DNA of 64,000 nt from Microbispora sp. H11081 (lineage in GTDB: Bacteria; Actinomycetota; Actinomycetes; Streptosporangiales; Streptosporangiaceae), in contig NZ_JABBWV010000004.1 in NCBI RefSeq assembly GCF_012999535.1, positions 124,001 through 188,000 on the forward strand. Reading direction: 5' to 3'. Below the pieces are notes generated by a model. The model did not search any database, was not told the DNA's origin, and saw only the letters and a program-made list of their open reading frames with translations. Positions 1 to 8,195 of this stretch are shown here, one piece after another (positions within the stretch are counted from its first letter, which is position 1; every line of letters starts with the position of its first letter). A program made the translations under genes and the position numbers.

Positions 1-1143
1 CAGCAGCGCCGCCGCGCGGGCCCGCCGGGCGCCGAGCTCGGCGTCGACGTCCATCCGGCCCAGCAGCACCTCCGGGGTGGGCGCGCGGACCAGGTCCTGG
101 TCGACGCCGAACCTGGTCACCATGCGCGGCACGTCGTGGTTGCCCAGCACCCACGGGATCGACCCGCCCGTCTCGCGCGCGAGACGGTGCGACGTGTCGA
201 TGACCGTGCGGAACTCCTCGGCGGACCACGGCGTGGGCATCAGGCCGAAGCCGAACAGCTGGGCCAGACCGTCGCCCTTCAGGTAGGGCCTGGCCTGGTC
301 GGGGTGGCCGAACCACATCTCCGCCACGGTGCAGACGGGCGCGGCGCCGCGGTCGCCGGAGTAGGAGTCGAGGATCTTCCGCCAGGACCGGTAGAGGTCG
401 AGCAGTTCCGGCTGGTGCTCGTACGGCACGGCCGCGTGACCTGGGCTGAGCGGGCCGCCCTGGCTGCCCGGGACGACGTCGGGCAGGCCCTCCTGCTTGA
501 ACAGCATGTTGGCCACGTCGATCCGGAACCCGGCCACGCCCCGGTCCAGCCAGAACCGCAGCACCCGCTCGAACATGGCGACCACATCGGGGTGGCGCCA
601 GTTCCAGTCGGGCTGCCCTGAGTCGAAAAGGTGGAGGTACCACTGCTCGTCGGGCACCTGGGTCCAGGCCGGGCCGCCGAACACGGACTGCCAGTTGTTC
701 GGCTCGTCCCTGAAGACGAACCGCTCCCGCTCGGGGCTGCCCGGACCGGCGGCCAGCGCCGCGCGGAACCACGGATGCTCCGCCGAGCAGTGGTTGGGGA
801 CGATGTCGACGATCACCTTGATGTTCTTCGCCGCGGCCGCCGCAACGAGCGCGTCGAAGTCGGCCAGCGTGCCGTACCGGGGATCGACGTCGCAGTAGTC
901 GGCCACGTCGTAGCCGCCGTCGGCCAGCGGTGAGGGGTAGAAGGGGCTCAGCCAGATCGCGTCCACCCCCAGGTCGGCCAGGTGGCCGAGGCGGGCCAGC
1001 ACGCCGGGCAGGTCCCCTTCGCCGTCGCCGTTCGCGTCGGCGAAGCTGCGCGGATACACCTGGTAGACCACCGCGTCGCGCCACCAGGCGCCCTGGTCGT
1101 ACGGCCGCGCGGGGCTGCCGGGGGAGTGGTCGTCAGCGGACAC
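1..1143 (-). CDS. GH13 alpha-glucosidase (oligo-1,6-glucosidase type), 3' end outside window
   Basis: Cytoplasmic glycoside hydrolase family 13 enzyme expected to hydrolyse terminal alpha-glucosides such as maltose or isomaltose. The visible 381 codons hold the (beta/alpha)8 barrel motifs in order: region I DIVPNH at residues 113-118, region II GFRIDV with the nucleophile Asp209, region III VAEMW with the acid/base Glu275, and region IV GNHD near 334-337, followed by MVTRFG as in actinobacterial alpha-glucosidases. There is no signal peptide. The GTG start at 1143 is preceded by GGAGG at 1151-1155 with 7-nt spacing and overlaps the end of the upstream transporter gene by 11 bp, so the two genes are translationally coupled. 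The C-terminal domain lies beyond the left edge. A trehalose-6-phosphate hydrolase or sucrose isomerase specificity cannot be excluded. Confidence 0.93.
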   Translation of the reverse strand, partial: MSADDHSPGSPARPYDQGAWWRDAVVYQVYPRSFADANGDGEGDLPGVLARLGHLADLGVDAIWLSPFYPSPLADGGYDVADYCDVDPRYGTLADFDALVAAAAAKNIKVIVDIVPNHCSAEHPWFRAALAAGPGSPERERFVFRDEPNNWQSVFGGPAWTQVPDEQWYLHLFDSGQPDWNWRHPDVVAMFERVLRFWLDRGVAGFRIDVANMLFKQEGLPDVVPGSQGGPLSPGHAAVPYEHQPELLDLYRSWRKILDSYSGDRGAAPVCTVAEMWFGHPDQARPYLKGDGLAQLFGFGLMPTPWSAEEFRTVIDTSHRLARETGGSIPWVLGNHDVPRMVTRFGVDQDLVRAPTPEVLLGRMDVDAELGARRARAAALL

Positions 1144-2452
1144 CGCGGATCCTCCAGATCAGACAGGCACCGAGCGCGGCGAAGCCGGCCGCCACGCCGT
1201 ACATCAGGGGGTAACCGCCGGCCGAGGTGACCAGGGGCGCCGCGATCACCGGGCCGAGTGTGTTGGACGCGGAGTTGGCCAGGCTCACGATGCCGAGGTC
1301 CTTGGCCCGGTCGGCGTCAGCGGGCAGCAACTGGGTGACCATCGCCTGGTCGACGGCGGCGAACATGCCGTAGCCCGCGCCGAGCAGGACGGACGCCGCG
1401 ATCGCGGCGGTCCAACTGGTCATGAGCGTCAGCACCAGCCCCGACGCGGCCATCGTGAGGCCGCCGACGAAGACCGCGGGCCTGCGGCTGCCGTACCGGT
1501 CGGACAGCCAGCCCGCCAGCAGGGTCGGCACGACGCTGCTCAGCGTGAACACCGCCACGAGGACCACGACGCCCTGCTCGACGCTCGAACCGGGGAAGAG
1601 GCGCTCGTAGTGGACCGCGTCCCGCAGGTAGTACTGCAGATAGCCGATCGCCATCGCGAGCGTGAGGGTGATCAGGAGCCGGCTCGTCCAGGCCCAGGCG
1701 AAGTCGGGATGCCTGCGCGGGCTCACCCACAGGCCGCGCAGGAAGGACCGCAGGTCGAACGGCGCCGGGTGCGCGAGGCCCGCGACCGGTGCGGCCGGGG
1801 GTGCCGCCGGGGGTGCAGGCGTCGCGACGGAGACGGCGGCGGACGGGGTTTCCACGGGTTCGCGGGTGAACAGGCCGAAGGGCAGCACGAGCAGCAGGAT
1901 CAGCGCCGCCATCGCGAGGAACCCGGCCTTCGTGCCGGTCAGCAGGACGGTGGCCACGACCCCGCCGAGCAGCGGCCCGGTCAACTGGCCCACCCCCGCC
2001 AGCGCGGACACCTTGCCCCGCTGACGAATGGGCACCTGGTCGGGCACGGTGGCGATGGCCGCGGCCAGGGCGGCGGTGAACGCCAGTTGGGCCACCGCCC
2101 AGCCCGCGACCAGCCCGGCCAGCGACTCCTGCCAGGCGAGGAACACCAGGGACGCGGCGCAGACCAGCGCTCCCCCCACGATCCAGGGGCGGCGCCGGCC
2201 GAACCGGGAGCGGGTCCGGTCGGACATGGCGCCGAAGAGCGGATTGGCGATGATCGTGCAGACGGCGCCGACGGCGAACACGGTCGCCAGCGACGCCTCC
2301 TTGTGCGCCGGGTCGATGCGCGCCACGTGGGAGGGCAGCAGGATCTGGTTGCCGACGGTCATCGCCATGATGACGCCCATCTGGGCGAGCGCCAGCAGGG
2401 TCATCCAGCCGGCGGTCACCCGTTCGGCGGGCGTGCCGCGCACCTCGTCCAT
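1133..2452 (-). CDS. MFS sugar-type transporter
   Basis: Twelve-helix major facilitator protein of 439 aa. After TM2 it has the loop DRTRSRFGRRRPW, the form of the MFS signature seen in glycoside-type importers, and a long cytoplasmic Ala/Pro-rich loop near residues 200-235 between the two six-helix halves. It is transcribed with the alpha-glucosidase that overlaps its stop codon, so it most likely imports the glucoside the enzyme hydrolyses; that substrate link is inference. The ATG at 2452 has a modest AGGAC ribosome site. The promoter region is shared with the divergent TetR gene and carries the palindromes at 2464-2515. Confidence 0.88.
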   Translation of the reverse strand: MDEVRGTPAERVTAGWMTLLALAQMGVIMAMTVGNQILLPSHVARIDPAHKEASLATVFAVGAVCTIIANPLFGAMSDRTRSRFGRRRPWIVGGALVCAASLVFLAWQESLAGLVAGWAVAQLAFTAALAAAIATVPDQVPIRQRGKVSALAGVGQLTGPLLGGVVATVLLTGTKAGFLAMAALILLLVLPFGLFTREPVETPSAAVSVATPAPPAAPPAAPVAGLAHPAPFDLRSFLRGLWVSPRRHPDFAWAWTSRLLITLTLAMAIGYLQYYLRDAVHYERLFPGSSVEQGVVVLVAVFTLSSVVPTLLAGWLSDRYGSRRPAVFVGGLTMAASGLVLTLMTSWTAAIAASVLLGAGYGMFAAVDQAMVTQLLPADADRAKDLGIVSLANSASNTLGPVIAAPLVTSAGGYPLMYGVAAGFAALGACLIWRIRGVR

Positions 2453-2463
2453 GGGCGTCCTAG

Positions 2464-2515
2464 ATGTTCAGAACATGACAGGGTGCCACGTTAGAACATG
2501 ACAGGGCGTCATGTT
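2464..2515. promoter_or_regulatory. Candidate TetR operators between the transporter and tetR genes
   Basis: Two related palindromic elements fill the 74-bp divergent gap. ATGTTC-A-GAACAT (2464-2476) is a perfect 13-bp palindrome. AACATGAC-N5-GTCATGTT (2495-2515) is a perfect 8-bp inverted repeat. In addition GAACATGACAGGG occurs twice as a direct repeat (2471-2483 and 2494-2506). The second element lies 12 bp before the tetR start, so the repressor probably controls both itself and the alpha-glucoside operon. Confidence 0.65.
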
Positions 2516-2526
2516 AAGACTGATCG

Positions 2527-3156
2527 GTGGACAATCCCGGCGTCCGGCGGCGGCCGGTGCAGAAGCGCAGCATCGACAGGGTCGAGCGCATCCTCGACGC
2601 CTGTGCCCGCCTTCTCGACGAGGTGGGTCTCGACGCGCTGACCATCGTCGACGTCGCCAGGCGGGCCGAGGTGCCGAGCGGCACCATCTACCAGTTCTTC
2701 GACGGCAAGACCGGAATGCTGCGTGAGCTGGCGCTGCGCAACCTGGAGCTGCTGCTCGTGCGGCTGCGCCGCAGGGTGGCCGCGGAGGGCCCGCTCACCT
2801 GGCCGCGCGCGGCCGAGCTCGTCCTGGCCGAGACGGTCGAGATGCGCAGGACCGTGCCCGGTTACACCGTGGTCGACTTCGCCGACACCCGGCCGGGCGG
2901 GCCCACCTTCCTGCCTCCGGGCGAGGCGCAGGAGGGCGGAGACGTGCTGGCCGAGCGGCTCTACCACTTCGCCGTGGACGAGGCGGGGCTGCCGCCGCTG
3001 CCCGATCCCTACCGCGTGACGCGGCTGGCCATCCAGGCCACCGCGGCCGCGCTGCAGCTCGCCTTCGCCGCCTCGCCGCAGGGTGACCCCGCGATGATCG
3101 AGCAGGGGCGCAGGCTTCTGAGGGCCTACTTCGCCGACGTGTCCTCGCCCGGCTGA
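2527..3156 (+). CDS. TetR family transcriptional regulator
   Basis: 209-aa regulator with an N-terminal TetR helix-turn-helix (about residues 18-62; core TIVDVARRAEVPSGTIYQFF) and a C-terminal ligand-binding domain with no recognisable specificity. It is divergent from the MFS/alpha-glucosidase operon, and the shared 74-bp gap contains two palindromes, so local repression of sugar uptake and self-repression are the natural inference. The GTG at 2527 has no clear Shine-Dalgarno sequence and is very close to the operator, which suggests a leaderless or near-leaderless mRNA. A strong hairpin follows the stop codon. Confidence 0.9.
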   Translation: MDNPGVRRRPVQKRSIDRVERILDACARLLDEVGLDALTIVDVARRAEVPSGTIYQFFDGKTGMLRELALRNLELLLVRLRRRVAAEGPLTWPRAAELVLAETVEMRRTVPGYTVVDFADTRPGGPTFLPPGEAQEGGDVLAERLYHFAVDEAGLPPLPDPYRVTRLAIQATAAALQLAFAASPQGDPAMIEQGRRLLRAYFADVSSPG

Positions 3157-3163
3157 CGCCAGG

Positions 3164-3200
3164 CCTGCCGGCCCTCCCGGGGGAGGGGAGGGCCGGCAGG
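3164..3200. terminator. Bidirectional hairpin terminator
   Basis: A perfect 15-bp GC-rich stem (3164-3178 with 3186-3200) and a 7-nt loop sit between the convergent ends of tetR and the proline-rich protein gene. There is no long T run, as is usual in actinomycetes. Confidence 0.75.
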
Positions 3201-3207
3201 AGTCCGG

Positions 3208-4356
3208 TCAGGACGTGGGAGCCGGGGTCGGGGTGTCGGTGGGAGCCGGCTCAGGGCTGGGAGCCGTGGTGGGAACCGAGGACTCCGTAGGGGTCGGGGT
3301 CGGCTCGGGCGTGCCGGCCGGCGGCTCGGTGGGGAGCAGCGTCGGCGTCGGGCACGGCTTGGGGGTGCGCCAGACGGGCTTGCCCGAGCGCCACTGCAGG
3401 GAGTACGGCGCGTTGTCGCCGTGGTACCACGCCCGCTTGCCCGGCCGAGAGAGGTCGAAGACGTAGGCGGCCGTCGCCGTCTCCCCCTGAGGGGCGGCGG
3501 GCGCCGTCTCCACCTGCGGAGGAACGGAGTCCGTCCCGCCCGGAAGAGGAGTGGGGGAGTCCGCGGGAGCCGTGGGCACGCCGACGGGCGGCGTCGGCGT
3601 CTCGGGGGGCGCCGCGCCGTCCGGCGGTGTCGGCGTGCCGCCCGGAGCCGTGCTCCCCGGAGGGGCCGGAACGTCGCCGGGCGGTGCCGGGCTGGCATCG
3701 GGCGGTGCCGGGACGCTGCCGGCCGGTGTCGGGGTGGTCTCCGGTGAGGCCGGTGCGCTCTCCGGCGGCGCCGGGCTCTGCGGGACGGGTGGCGTAGGGC
3801 TCTCCGAGGCGGGCGGCGCAGGGCTTTGCGAGGCGAGGGCCGGTGCCACGACCGAGACCCAGGCGTCCTGCCGGGGTTCGCCGCCCCGGCGACCCGTGAA
3901 CACCTTCGTGGAGTCGGCGATCGCGTACGACCTCTCGAAGCCGTCCTGGCTGCGGACGGTGATGGAGTCCTCCGCCACGGCCACGGCCTGCCCGGTCTGG
4001 GTGAAGACGGCGATGGTGCCGCACCTGTCCTTGGTGGGCACGACCACCTCGCCGTGCAGCGCGCCGAGGAACGGGCCCACCAGGGGCACCTCGGCGGCGG
4101 GGCTCGCGGGGGAGCCGGTGGCGATCTCCGCCGGTCCGGCCGTCGGCGTGATCGTCACGGTGGCCGTCACGACGGGGTCCGACGTCTCGGGTGGCGGGTC
4201 GACGGGTGTGGCGGCGGAGGCCGCCGACGCTCCGGCGCCGCCCGCCGCGGTCAGCGCGAGCGCGGTCGCGAGGATCATGGGTGGGGAGATGCGCCGGCGT
4301 GGCCCACCCGGCCGGGACGGCAGCCCGATCTTCGGGTGGTGGGGGTTGGTCGGCAT
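3208..4356 (-). CDS. Secreted proline-rich hypothetical protein
   Basis: 382 aa. An arginine-rich N-terminus is followed by a hydrophobic stretch (ILATALALTAAGG) and AxA sites, consistent with a signal peptide of about 50 residues. A globular part of about 110 residues follows. After it comes a long low-complexity section of repeated PPxSPxPP and PPxGxxPxPP units, a short conserved-looking block (AYVFDLSRPGKRAWYHGDN) and a second Pro/Thr/Ser tail. This architecture suggests an extracytoplasmic protein spanning or decorating the cell wall. No enzyme motif is visible and I do not recognise a family. The ATG at 4356 has GGAGG with 7-nt spacing; an in-frame extension further upstream lacks a ribosome site. 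The 288 bp between this gene and 4645 hold its promoter and nothing else recognisable. Confidence 0.7.
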   Translation of the reverse strand: MPTNPHHPKIGLPSRPGGPRRRISPPMILATALALTAAGGAGASAASAATPVDPPPETSDPVVTATVTITPTAGPAEIATGSPASPAAEVPLVGPFLGALHGEVVVPTKDRCGTIAVFTQTGQAVAVAEDSITVRSQDGFERSYAIADSTKVFTGRRGGEPRQDAWVSVVAPALASQSPAPPASESPTPPVPQSPAPPESAPASPETTPTPAGSVPAPPDASPAPPGDVPAPPGSTAPGGTPTPPDGAAPPETPTPPVGVPTAPADSPTPLPGGTDSVPPQVETAPAAPQGETATAAYVFDLSRPGKRAWYHGDNAPYSLQWRSGKPVWRTPKPCPTPTLLPTEPPAGTPEPTPTPTESSVPTTAPSPEPAPTDTPTPAPTS

Positions 4357-4644
4357 CACCGTTCCTCCGTATCGTCGATCCGATGGTCTCCGCCGGCGGG
4401 CGGCGGTCGTACCGGAGCGCTCTGCCCCGATGTCCGACGGTGGTGACCGGCGAATTCGTTGCCAAACCGTGTCACTTCCGAGGGATTGAGGAGACCTTCC
4501 CCATATATGCCGACTCCATTCGGGGCGATCCACGCCCGAGGAGCGGCCCGGCCGCCTTTCGGCAGGTCGCTGGGGGATCGACTGATTTCAGATTCTTCGG
4601 TCATCCGAAAGCGGAGAGCGGCCGGAGGCCGTCACCGGGCCGGC

Positions 4645-5640
4645 TCAGACCCCGGCGGACTCGCCGTCCAGCGCCTGGACCCCGGAAAGACCACGCGGCC
4701 TGCGGCGGATGAGGTATTCGGCTGTCCCGAGGGCGACCGCGCCGAGGAGGATCTCGCCGACGGTGGAGACGAGGCGGCTGGCCACGGCGACGACCGCGGC
4801 GGCGGGGGCGGGCAGCACCAGGGACAGCGCGGCCGCCAGCACCGCCTCGCGCACGCCGATGCCGTCGGGGATGATCACGCTGGCGATGCCGATCGTCGTG
4901 GCGAGCGTGAACGCGCCGACGCAGAGGGCGAGGGAGCGCGACGGAGGCGCGCCCATCGCGATGGCGAGGGGCCACAGGTGCAGCCCGGTGACCACCCAGG
5001 ACAGGCTCTGCCAGGCGACCGCGAGCCGCACTCCCCGCACGGAGACGGCCTTGGCCGCCGAGGGGCGGCGCAGCAGTCGCAGCAGCAGCGCGGAGCCCTG
5101 GGTGACGATCTGCGGACGCACCAGGACGAGCACGATCAGCACGGCGGCGCCCGCGAGCCACGCCGCCTGGGCGCCCAGCATCTGCACGCCCGCGAGCAGC
5201 CCGACCGTGAACCCGCTCAGCAGCACCAGGCTCATGACGAGCGCGGCCGTGCTGATCAAGCGGGCGAAGGTGACGCCGTTGGCCGTCGCCACCTTCGTGA
5301 TCGCGATGATGCCGGGCACTCGGCCCGGCACATACTTGGACAGGAAGCCGACGAAGAAGATCCGCACCACCCGTGGCTCGCTCACCGGGGGGCCGCTCTC
5401 CAGCAGCACGACACGCCAGGCGAGGAACCCGAACGACAGCCCGGCCATGCTCGTCAGCAGCGACCCGCCCAGCAGGAGAGCGATCTGCCCCGGGTCGCGC
5501 CGGGTGAACAGGACGGCGACCACGCCCCAGTCCAGCCGGCTCAGCGTCACCACGATCGCGCCCACGGCGACGAGGACGAAGACGGCCACCAGCGCCCGCA
5601 GGACCGGGCGCGGCACCCGAGGGAGCCTGATCGCCCTCAC
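4645..5640 (-). CDS. Lysylphosphatidylglycerol synthase-type transmembrane (flippase-like) protein
   Basis: 331-aa polytopic membrane protein of the LPG_synthase_TM / UPF0104 family. About eight hydrophobic segments are visible, together with the family signature KYVPGRVPG after the third segment and IIPDGIGVREAV near the C-terminal third. Members without the cytosolic aminoacyl-transferase domain are usually found beside glycosyltransferases and are thought to move polyprenyl- or glycolipid-linked sugars. The GTG at 5640 overlaps the stop codon of the upstream glycosyltransferase in a GTGA arrangement, so the pair is co-translated. Role in transport of the product made by the neighbouring GT2 enzymes is inference. 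Confidence 0.82.
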   Translation of the reverse strand: MRAIRLPRVPRPVLRALVAVFVLVAVGAIVVTLSRLDWGVVAVLFTRRDPGQIALLLGGSLLTSMAGLSFGFLAWRVVLLESGPPVSEPRVVRIFFVGFLSKYVPGRVPGIIAITKVATANGVTFARLISTAALVMSLVLLSGFTVGLLAGVQMLGAQAAWLAGAAVLIVLVLVRPQIVTQGSALLLRLLRRPSAAKAVSVRGVRLAVAWQSLSWVVTGLHLWPLAIAMGAPPSRSLALCVGAFTLATTIGIASVIIPDGIGVREAVLAAALSLVLPAPAAAVVAVASRLVSTVGEILLGAVALGTAEYLIRRRPRGLSGVQALDGESAGV

Positions 5641-6719
5641 TCGGGCGCACCGCTCGACGGCACCGGGGACATGCCCGCCCTGACCGGCTCGCCCTGTCTG
5701 CGGCCCAGTTCGTACGCGACGCGTACGAGCCCCACGCAGGCGCCGAGGAAGAACGCGGTGTGGAAGCAGAGCTGCATCCAGGCGACCCACGCCGCGAAGC
5801 GGACGCCCCGATAACGGCGGGCGAACCCGATGAACGTGCGGTTCATCCCCAGGAACACCGCGAGCGTCGCCGCGGGCACGACCAGCAGCCAGGGGCTGAC
5901 GAGCGCGAGCGGCAGGGTGAGGAAGGTGGCCGTCGCGGAGGCGGACGAGACTCGGGGCGGCTTGCGGCGTTTGTGCTGGCCGGTCCCGATCATGTTGAGC
6001 TGGAAGCCCACCCTCCCCTCGTCGCGCAGCCTGCGGGCCCTGACCATGATCACCGGTAAGGTCGTGGACCGGACGAACCGCTCCACGAGGCACCCCCAGA
6101 ACTTGTCCTCGTCGTCGGCCCTCGTCACCACGGAGGTGGTCACCACGAGCCGGTAGCGGGCCGGGACACGCGTGCCGAACTCGAAGTCCTCGCCGTCGCG
6201 CAGCCGCTCGTCGAGCCGTCCCGCCTCCTCGAAGACGTGGCGCGGGATCAGCGTGCAGGACAGGAACGTCGCCGTGGTCTGGCTGCGCTCGTAGTGCTCG
6301 CACAGCACCCGGTAGCGCTCGACCGGGCCGTCGTCGTACAACGGCTCGATGTCGTAGATGCCCTGCACCATGCCGCAGTCCGGGGTGCTCCGGTACGCCT
6401 GGACCGCGTTGCGGATCGCGTCGGGAGCGAGGGCCGTGTCGGAGTCGACGAAGAACAGCAGCGGCGCCGTGCTCCTCGCCACCCCGAGGTTGCGGGCCAC
6501 CGCGGGCCCTCCGTTGCGTGGCGACTCGACGATCGTGCACGGGAAGTCCCGCGCTATCTCCAGCGAGCCGTCGGTGCTGACGTCGTCGACCACGATGACC
6601 TCGGCCGGGCGGTAGGTCTGGGCGTACACCGACTCGAGGCAGGCGCGCAGGGTCTTCCTCTTGTTGTAGTTCGGCACGATGACCACGACGTCATCACGCC
6701 AGATCGGCTCGTCAGGCAT
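5637..6719 (-). CDS. Family 2 glycosyltransferase with C-terminal membrane segments
   Basis: 360 aa. GT-A fold begins at residue 11 (VVVIVPNYNKRKTL), with VIVVDDVSTDGS near 41-52 and the metal-binding Asp-x-Asp at D92-D94 (FVDSDTALAPD). The last third contains two to three hydrophobic helices that anchor the catalytic domain on the cytoplasmic face. It would transfer a sugar from a nucleotide or polyprenyl-phosphate donor to a lipid or polymer; the acceptor is unknown. It is the most diverged of four related GT2 genes in the cluster and is coupled to the flippase-like gene by a 4-bp overlap. ATG at 6719 has an AGAGGA ribosome site. Confidence 0.9.
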   Translation of the reverse strand: MPDEPIWRDDVVVIVPNYNKRKTLRACLESVYAQTYRPAEVIVVDDVSTDGSLEIARDFPCTIVESPRNGGPAVARNLGVARSTAPLLFFVDSDTALAPDAIRNAVQAYRSTPDCGMVQGIYDIEPLYDDGPVERYRVLCEHYERSQTTATFLSCTLIPRHVFEEAGRLDERLRDGEDFEFGTRVPARYRLVVTTSVVTRADDEDKFWGCLVERFVRSTTLPVIMVRARRLRDEGRVGFQLNMIGTGQHKRRKPPRVSSASATATFLTLPLALVSPWLLVVPAATLAVFLGMNRTFIGFARRYRGVRFAAWVAWMQLCFHTAFFLGACVGLVRVAYELGRRQGEPVRAGMSPVPSSGAPE

Positions 6720-6755
6720 GTCCGTTCCTCTCGTCGGTCAGGTCGTCGCAGGGGC

Positions 6756-7967
6756 TCAGGACAGGGATATGAGCATGCGCTGGGCCCGGTGATCGGACAG
6801 CCCCTCGGAGTCCGGCAACTCGTACTCGTGCACCGCCACGTCGGGGGTGGTGTAAAGCCAGTCGATCCGCCACAGCTCGAGGCCGTAGGCGGTGAAGGTC
6901 GCCGGGTAGAGGGACGAGAGCGCGGGTGTCCGGTCGACCAGCCCTTCGGGGAGCAGGCGGCGGAGGCCCATCGCCGGGGAGGTGTTGAGGTCTCCGGCGA
7001 GCACCACGGGGTTGGGGTTCGCCCGGACGTCCGCGCTGATGGCGTGGTAGCTCGCCGCGCGGCGCAGGGTCCTGCTCCGGTTGACGTCGCGGGACTCGGC
7101 GCGGTCCAGGCGCCACTCGAGGGGCGGCTGGAGGACCTGCGGGGCGTAGAAGGAGACGACGGTGCCGTTCACGTCGATGTCGGTGCGTAGCGTCTCGACC
7201 GTGTACCCCTCCGGCCAGTCCCGGAAGACGTCGGGGATCTCCTTCTGGCCGGCCGGCAGCCACGGGCGCAGGTCGAGGCCGCGGTGCCCGGTGATGGGGA
7301 ACCGCGAGAGCGTCATCTGCTCGCCGGAGACCGAGACGTGGTAGCCGGGGAACTCACGGCGCAGTTCCGCCAGCTTGTCGATGCGCAGCGCCATGTCACC
7401 CGACCAGCTCTGCCCAGGGCGCACGTCCATGTAGAGGTACTCCGTCAGGAGGTAGACGTCGGCGTCCAGCCTGTGGAGATAGTCGTAGAAGCCGGGCGAG
7501 AACCGGGTGCCGCCCGAGCCGCGCAGGTCCTGGTCCCAGAACTCGGTGTTCCAGGCGACGACCTTGATGGCTCCGGGGGGCGCGGGCGGCGGGGTGTGCC
7601 ACAGGGTGGCGTAGTTGACCCCGCTCCGTCCGGCGCCGAGCACCACGGCGAGCACCAGCAGCGACATGATCCGCCAGCGGACCGGCCTGGCCAGCGGCGC
7701 CACGACCATCAGCAGCACGGGGACCGCCAGGAACGTCAGCGGCGGGATCAGTTCGAGCGGCGCCCACCACCACGTCCGCCCGCTCGCCAGCAGGTGGGCG
7801 ACCAGGAAGACCAGCCACGCCGCCGTGGCGGTCACGACCAGCTTGGTGCCCCAGCACCAGCGCCGCCGGGGACGGACGAAACGGCGGACACGTGCCGCCC
7901 AGCCTGCCGGGGGTTCGGGTACGGCGGTGACGGACTGCTCCTCGACCAGGGCGTCCCGATCGCTCAT
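6756..7967 (-). CDS. VanJ-like membrane endonuclease/exonuclease/phosphatase family protein
   Basis: 403 aa. About 40 basic/polar residues are followed by three transmembrane helices and an extracytoplasmic EEP-fold domain. Metal and catalytic motifs visible are VVAWNTEFW near the domain start, AGDLNTSPAMG, and the C-terminal LSDHRAQ. This arrangement matches VanJ/StaP-type proteins of streptomycetes, which act on undecaprenyl pyrophosphate and affect teicoplanin resistance; transfer of that role here is inference. Start chosen at ATG 7967, which has GAGG nine bases upstream; an in-frame ATG at 7976 lies directly on that site. It heads the leftward operon with GT2 and the flippase-like gene and is driven from the mirrored SARP-type promoter. 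Confidence 0.85.
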   Translation of the reverse strand: MSDRDALVEEQSVTAVPEPPAGWAARVRRFVRPRRRWCWGTKLVVTATAAWLVFLVAHLLASGRTWWWAPLELIPPLTFLAVPVLLMVVAPLARPVRWRIMSLLVLAVVLGAGRSGVNYATLWHTPPPAPPGAIKVVAWNTEFWDQDLRGSGGTRFSPGFYDYLHRLDADVYLLTEYLYMDVRPGQSWSGDMALRIDKLAELRREFPGYHVSVSGEQMTLSRFPITGHRGLDLRPWLPAGQKEIPDVFRDWPEGYTVETLRTDIDVNGTVVSFYAPQVLQPPLEWRLDRAESRDVNRSRTLRRAASYHAISADVRANPNPVVLAGDLNTSPAMGLRRLLPEGLVDRTPALSSLYPATFTAYGLELWRIDWLYTTPDVAVHEYELPDSEGLSDHRAQRMLISLS

Positions 7968-7999
7968 CGACACCATCCTCGGTGGGGTGGACCGCGTCG

Positions 8000-8032
8000 A
8001 ACCTAACGAGCGCTCCTTGTCGCATCCTTGTC
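8000..8032 (-). promoter_or_regulatory. SARP-type box and -10 for the leftward operon
   Basis: On the minus strand GACAAG is repeated with an 11-bp period (GACAAG-N5-GACAAG) and is followed after exactly 10 bp by TAGGTT, a plausible -10. Tandem hexamers or heptamers at 11-bp spacing just upstream of the -10, replacing the -35, are the known binding architecture for SARP activators. Confidence 0.6.
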
Positions 8033-8097
8033 GGACGCGGACGCCGCGGCCGCCCTATTCGCGTTAATCGCGGCCACGGCCGGCCCCGGACGTACGC

Positions 8098-8130
8098 GAC
8101 AAGATTGGGACAAGCCGCCGTGCCTAGCGT
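8098..8130 (+). promoter_or_regulatory. SARP-type box and -10 for the rightward operon
   Basis: Plus-strand GACAAG-N5-GACAAG (8098-8114) is followed after 10 bp by TAGCGT (8125-8130). The hexamer, the 11-bp period and the distance to the TAG element are identical to the copy on the other strand at 8000-8032, so the two divergent operons look co-activated. Confidence 0.6.
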
Positions 8131-8195
8131 GGTCAGAACACGAGGTCCGACACGCACTCTTCGGAACCGACGACCTCCGGCCCCTGGAGCACATC

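Noticed and set aside
3551..4489. Long open frame of 312 codons on the plus strand opposite the proline-rich gene
   Set aside because: It is a Gly/Ser/Ala-rich mirror of the repeated Pro codons on the minus strand, lacks a ribosome site and runs through the promoter region.
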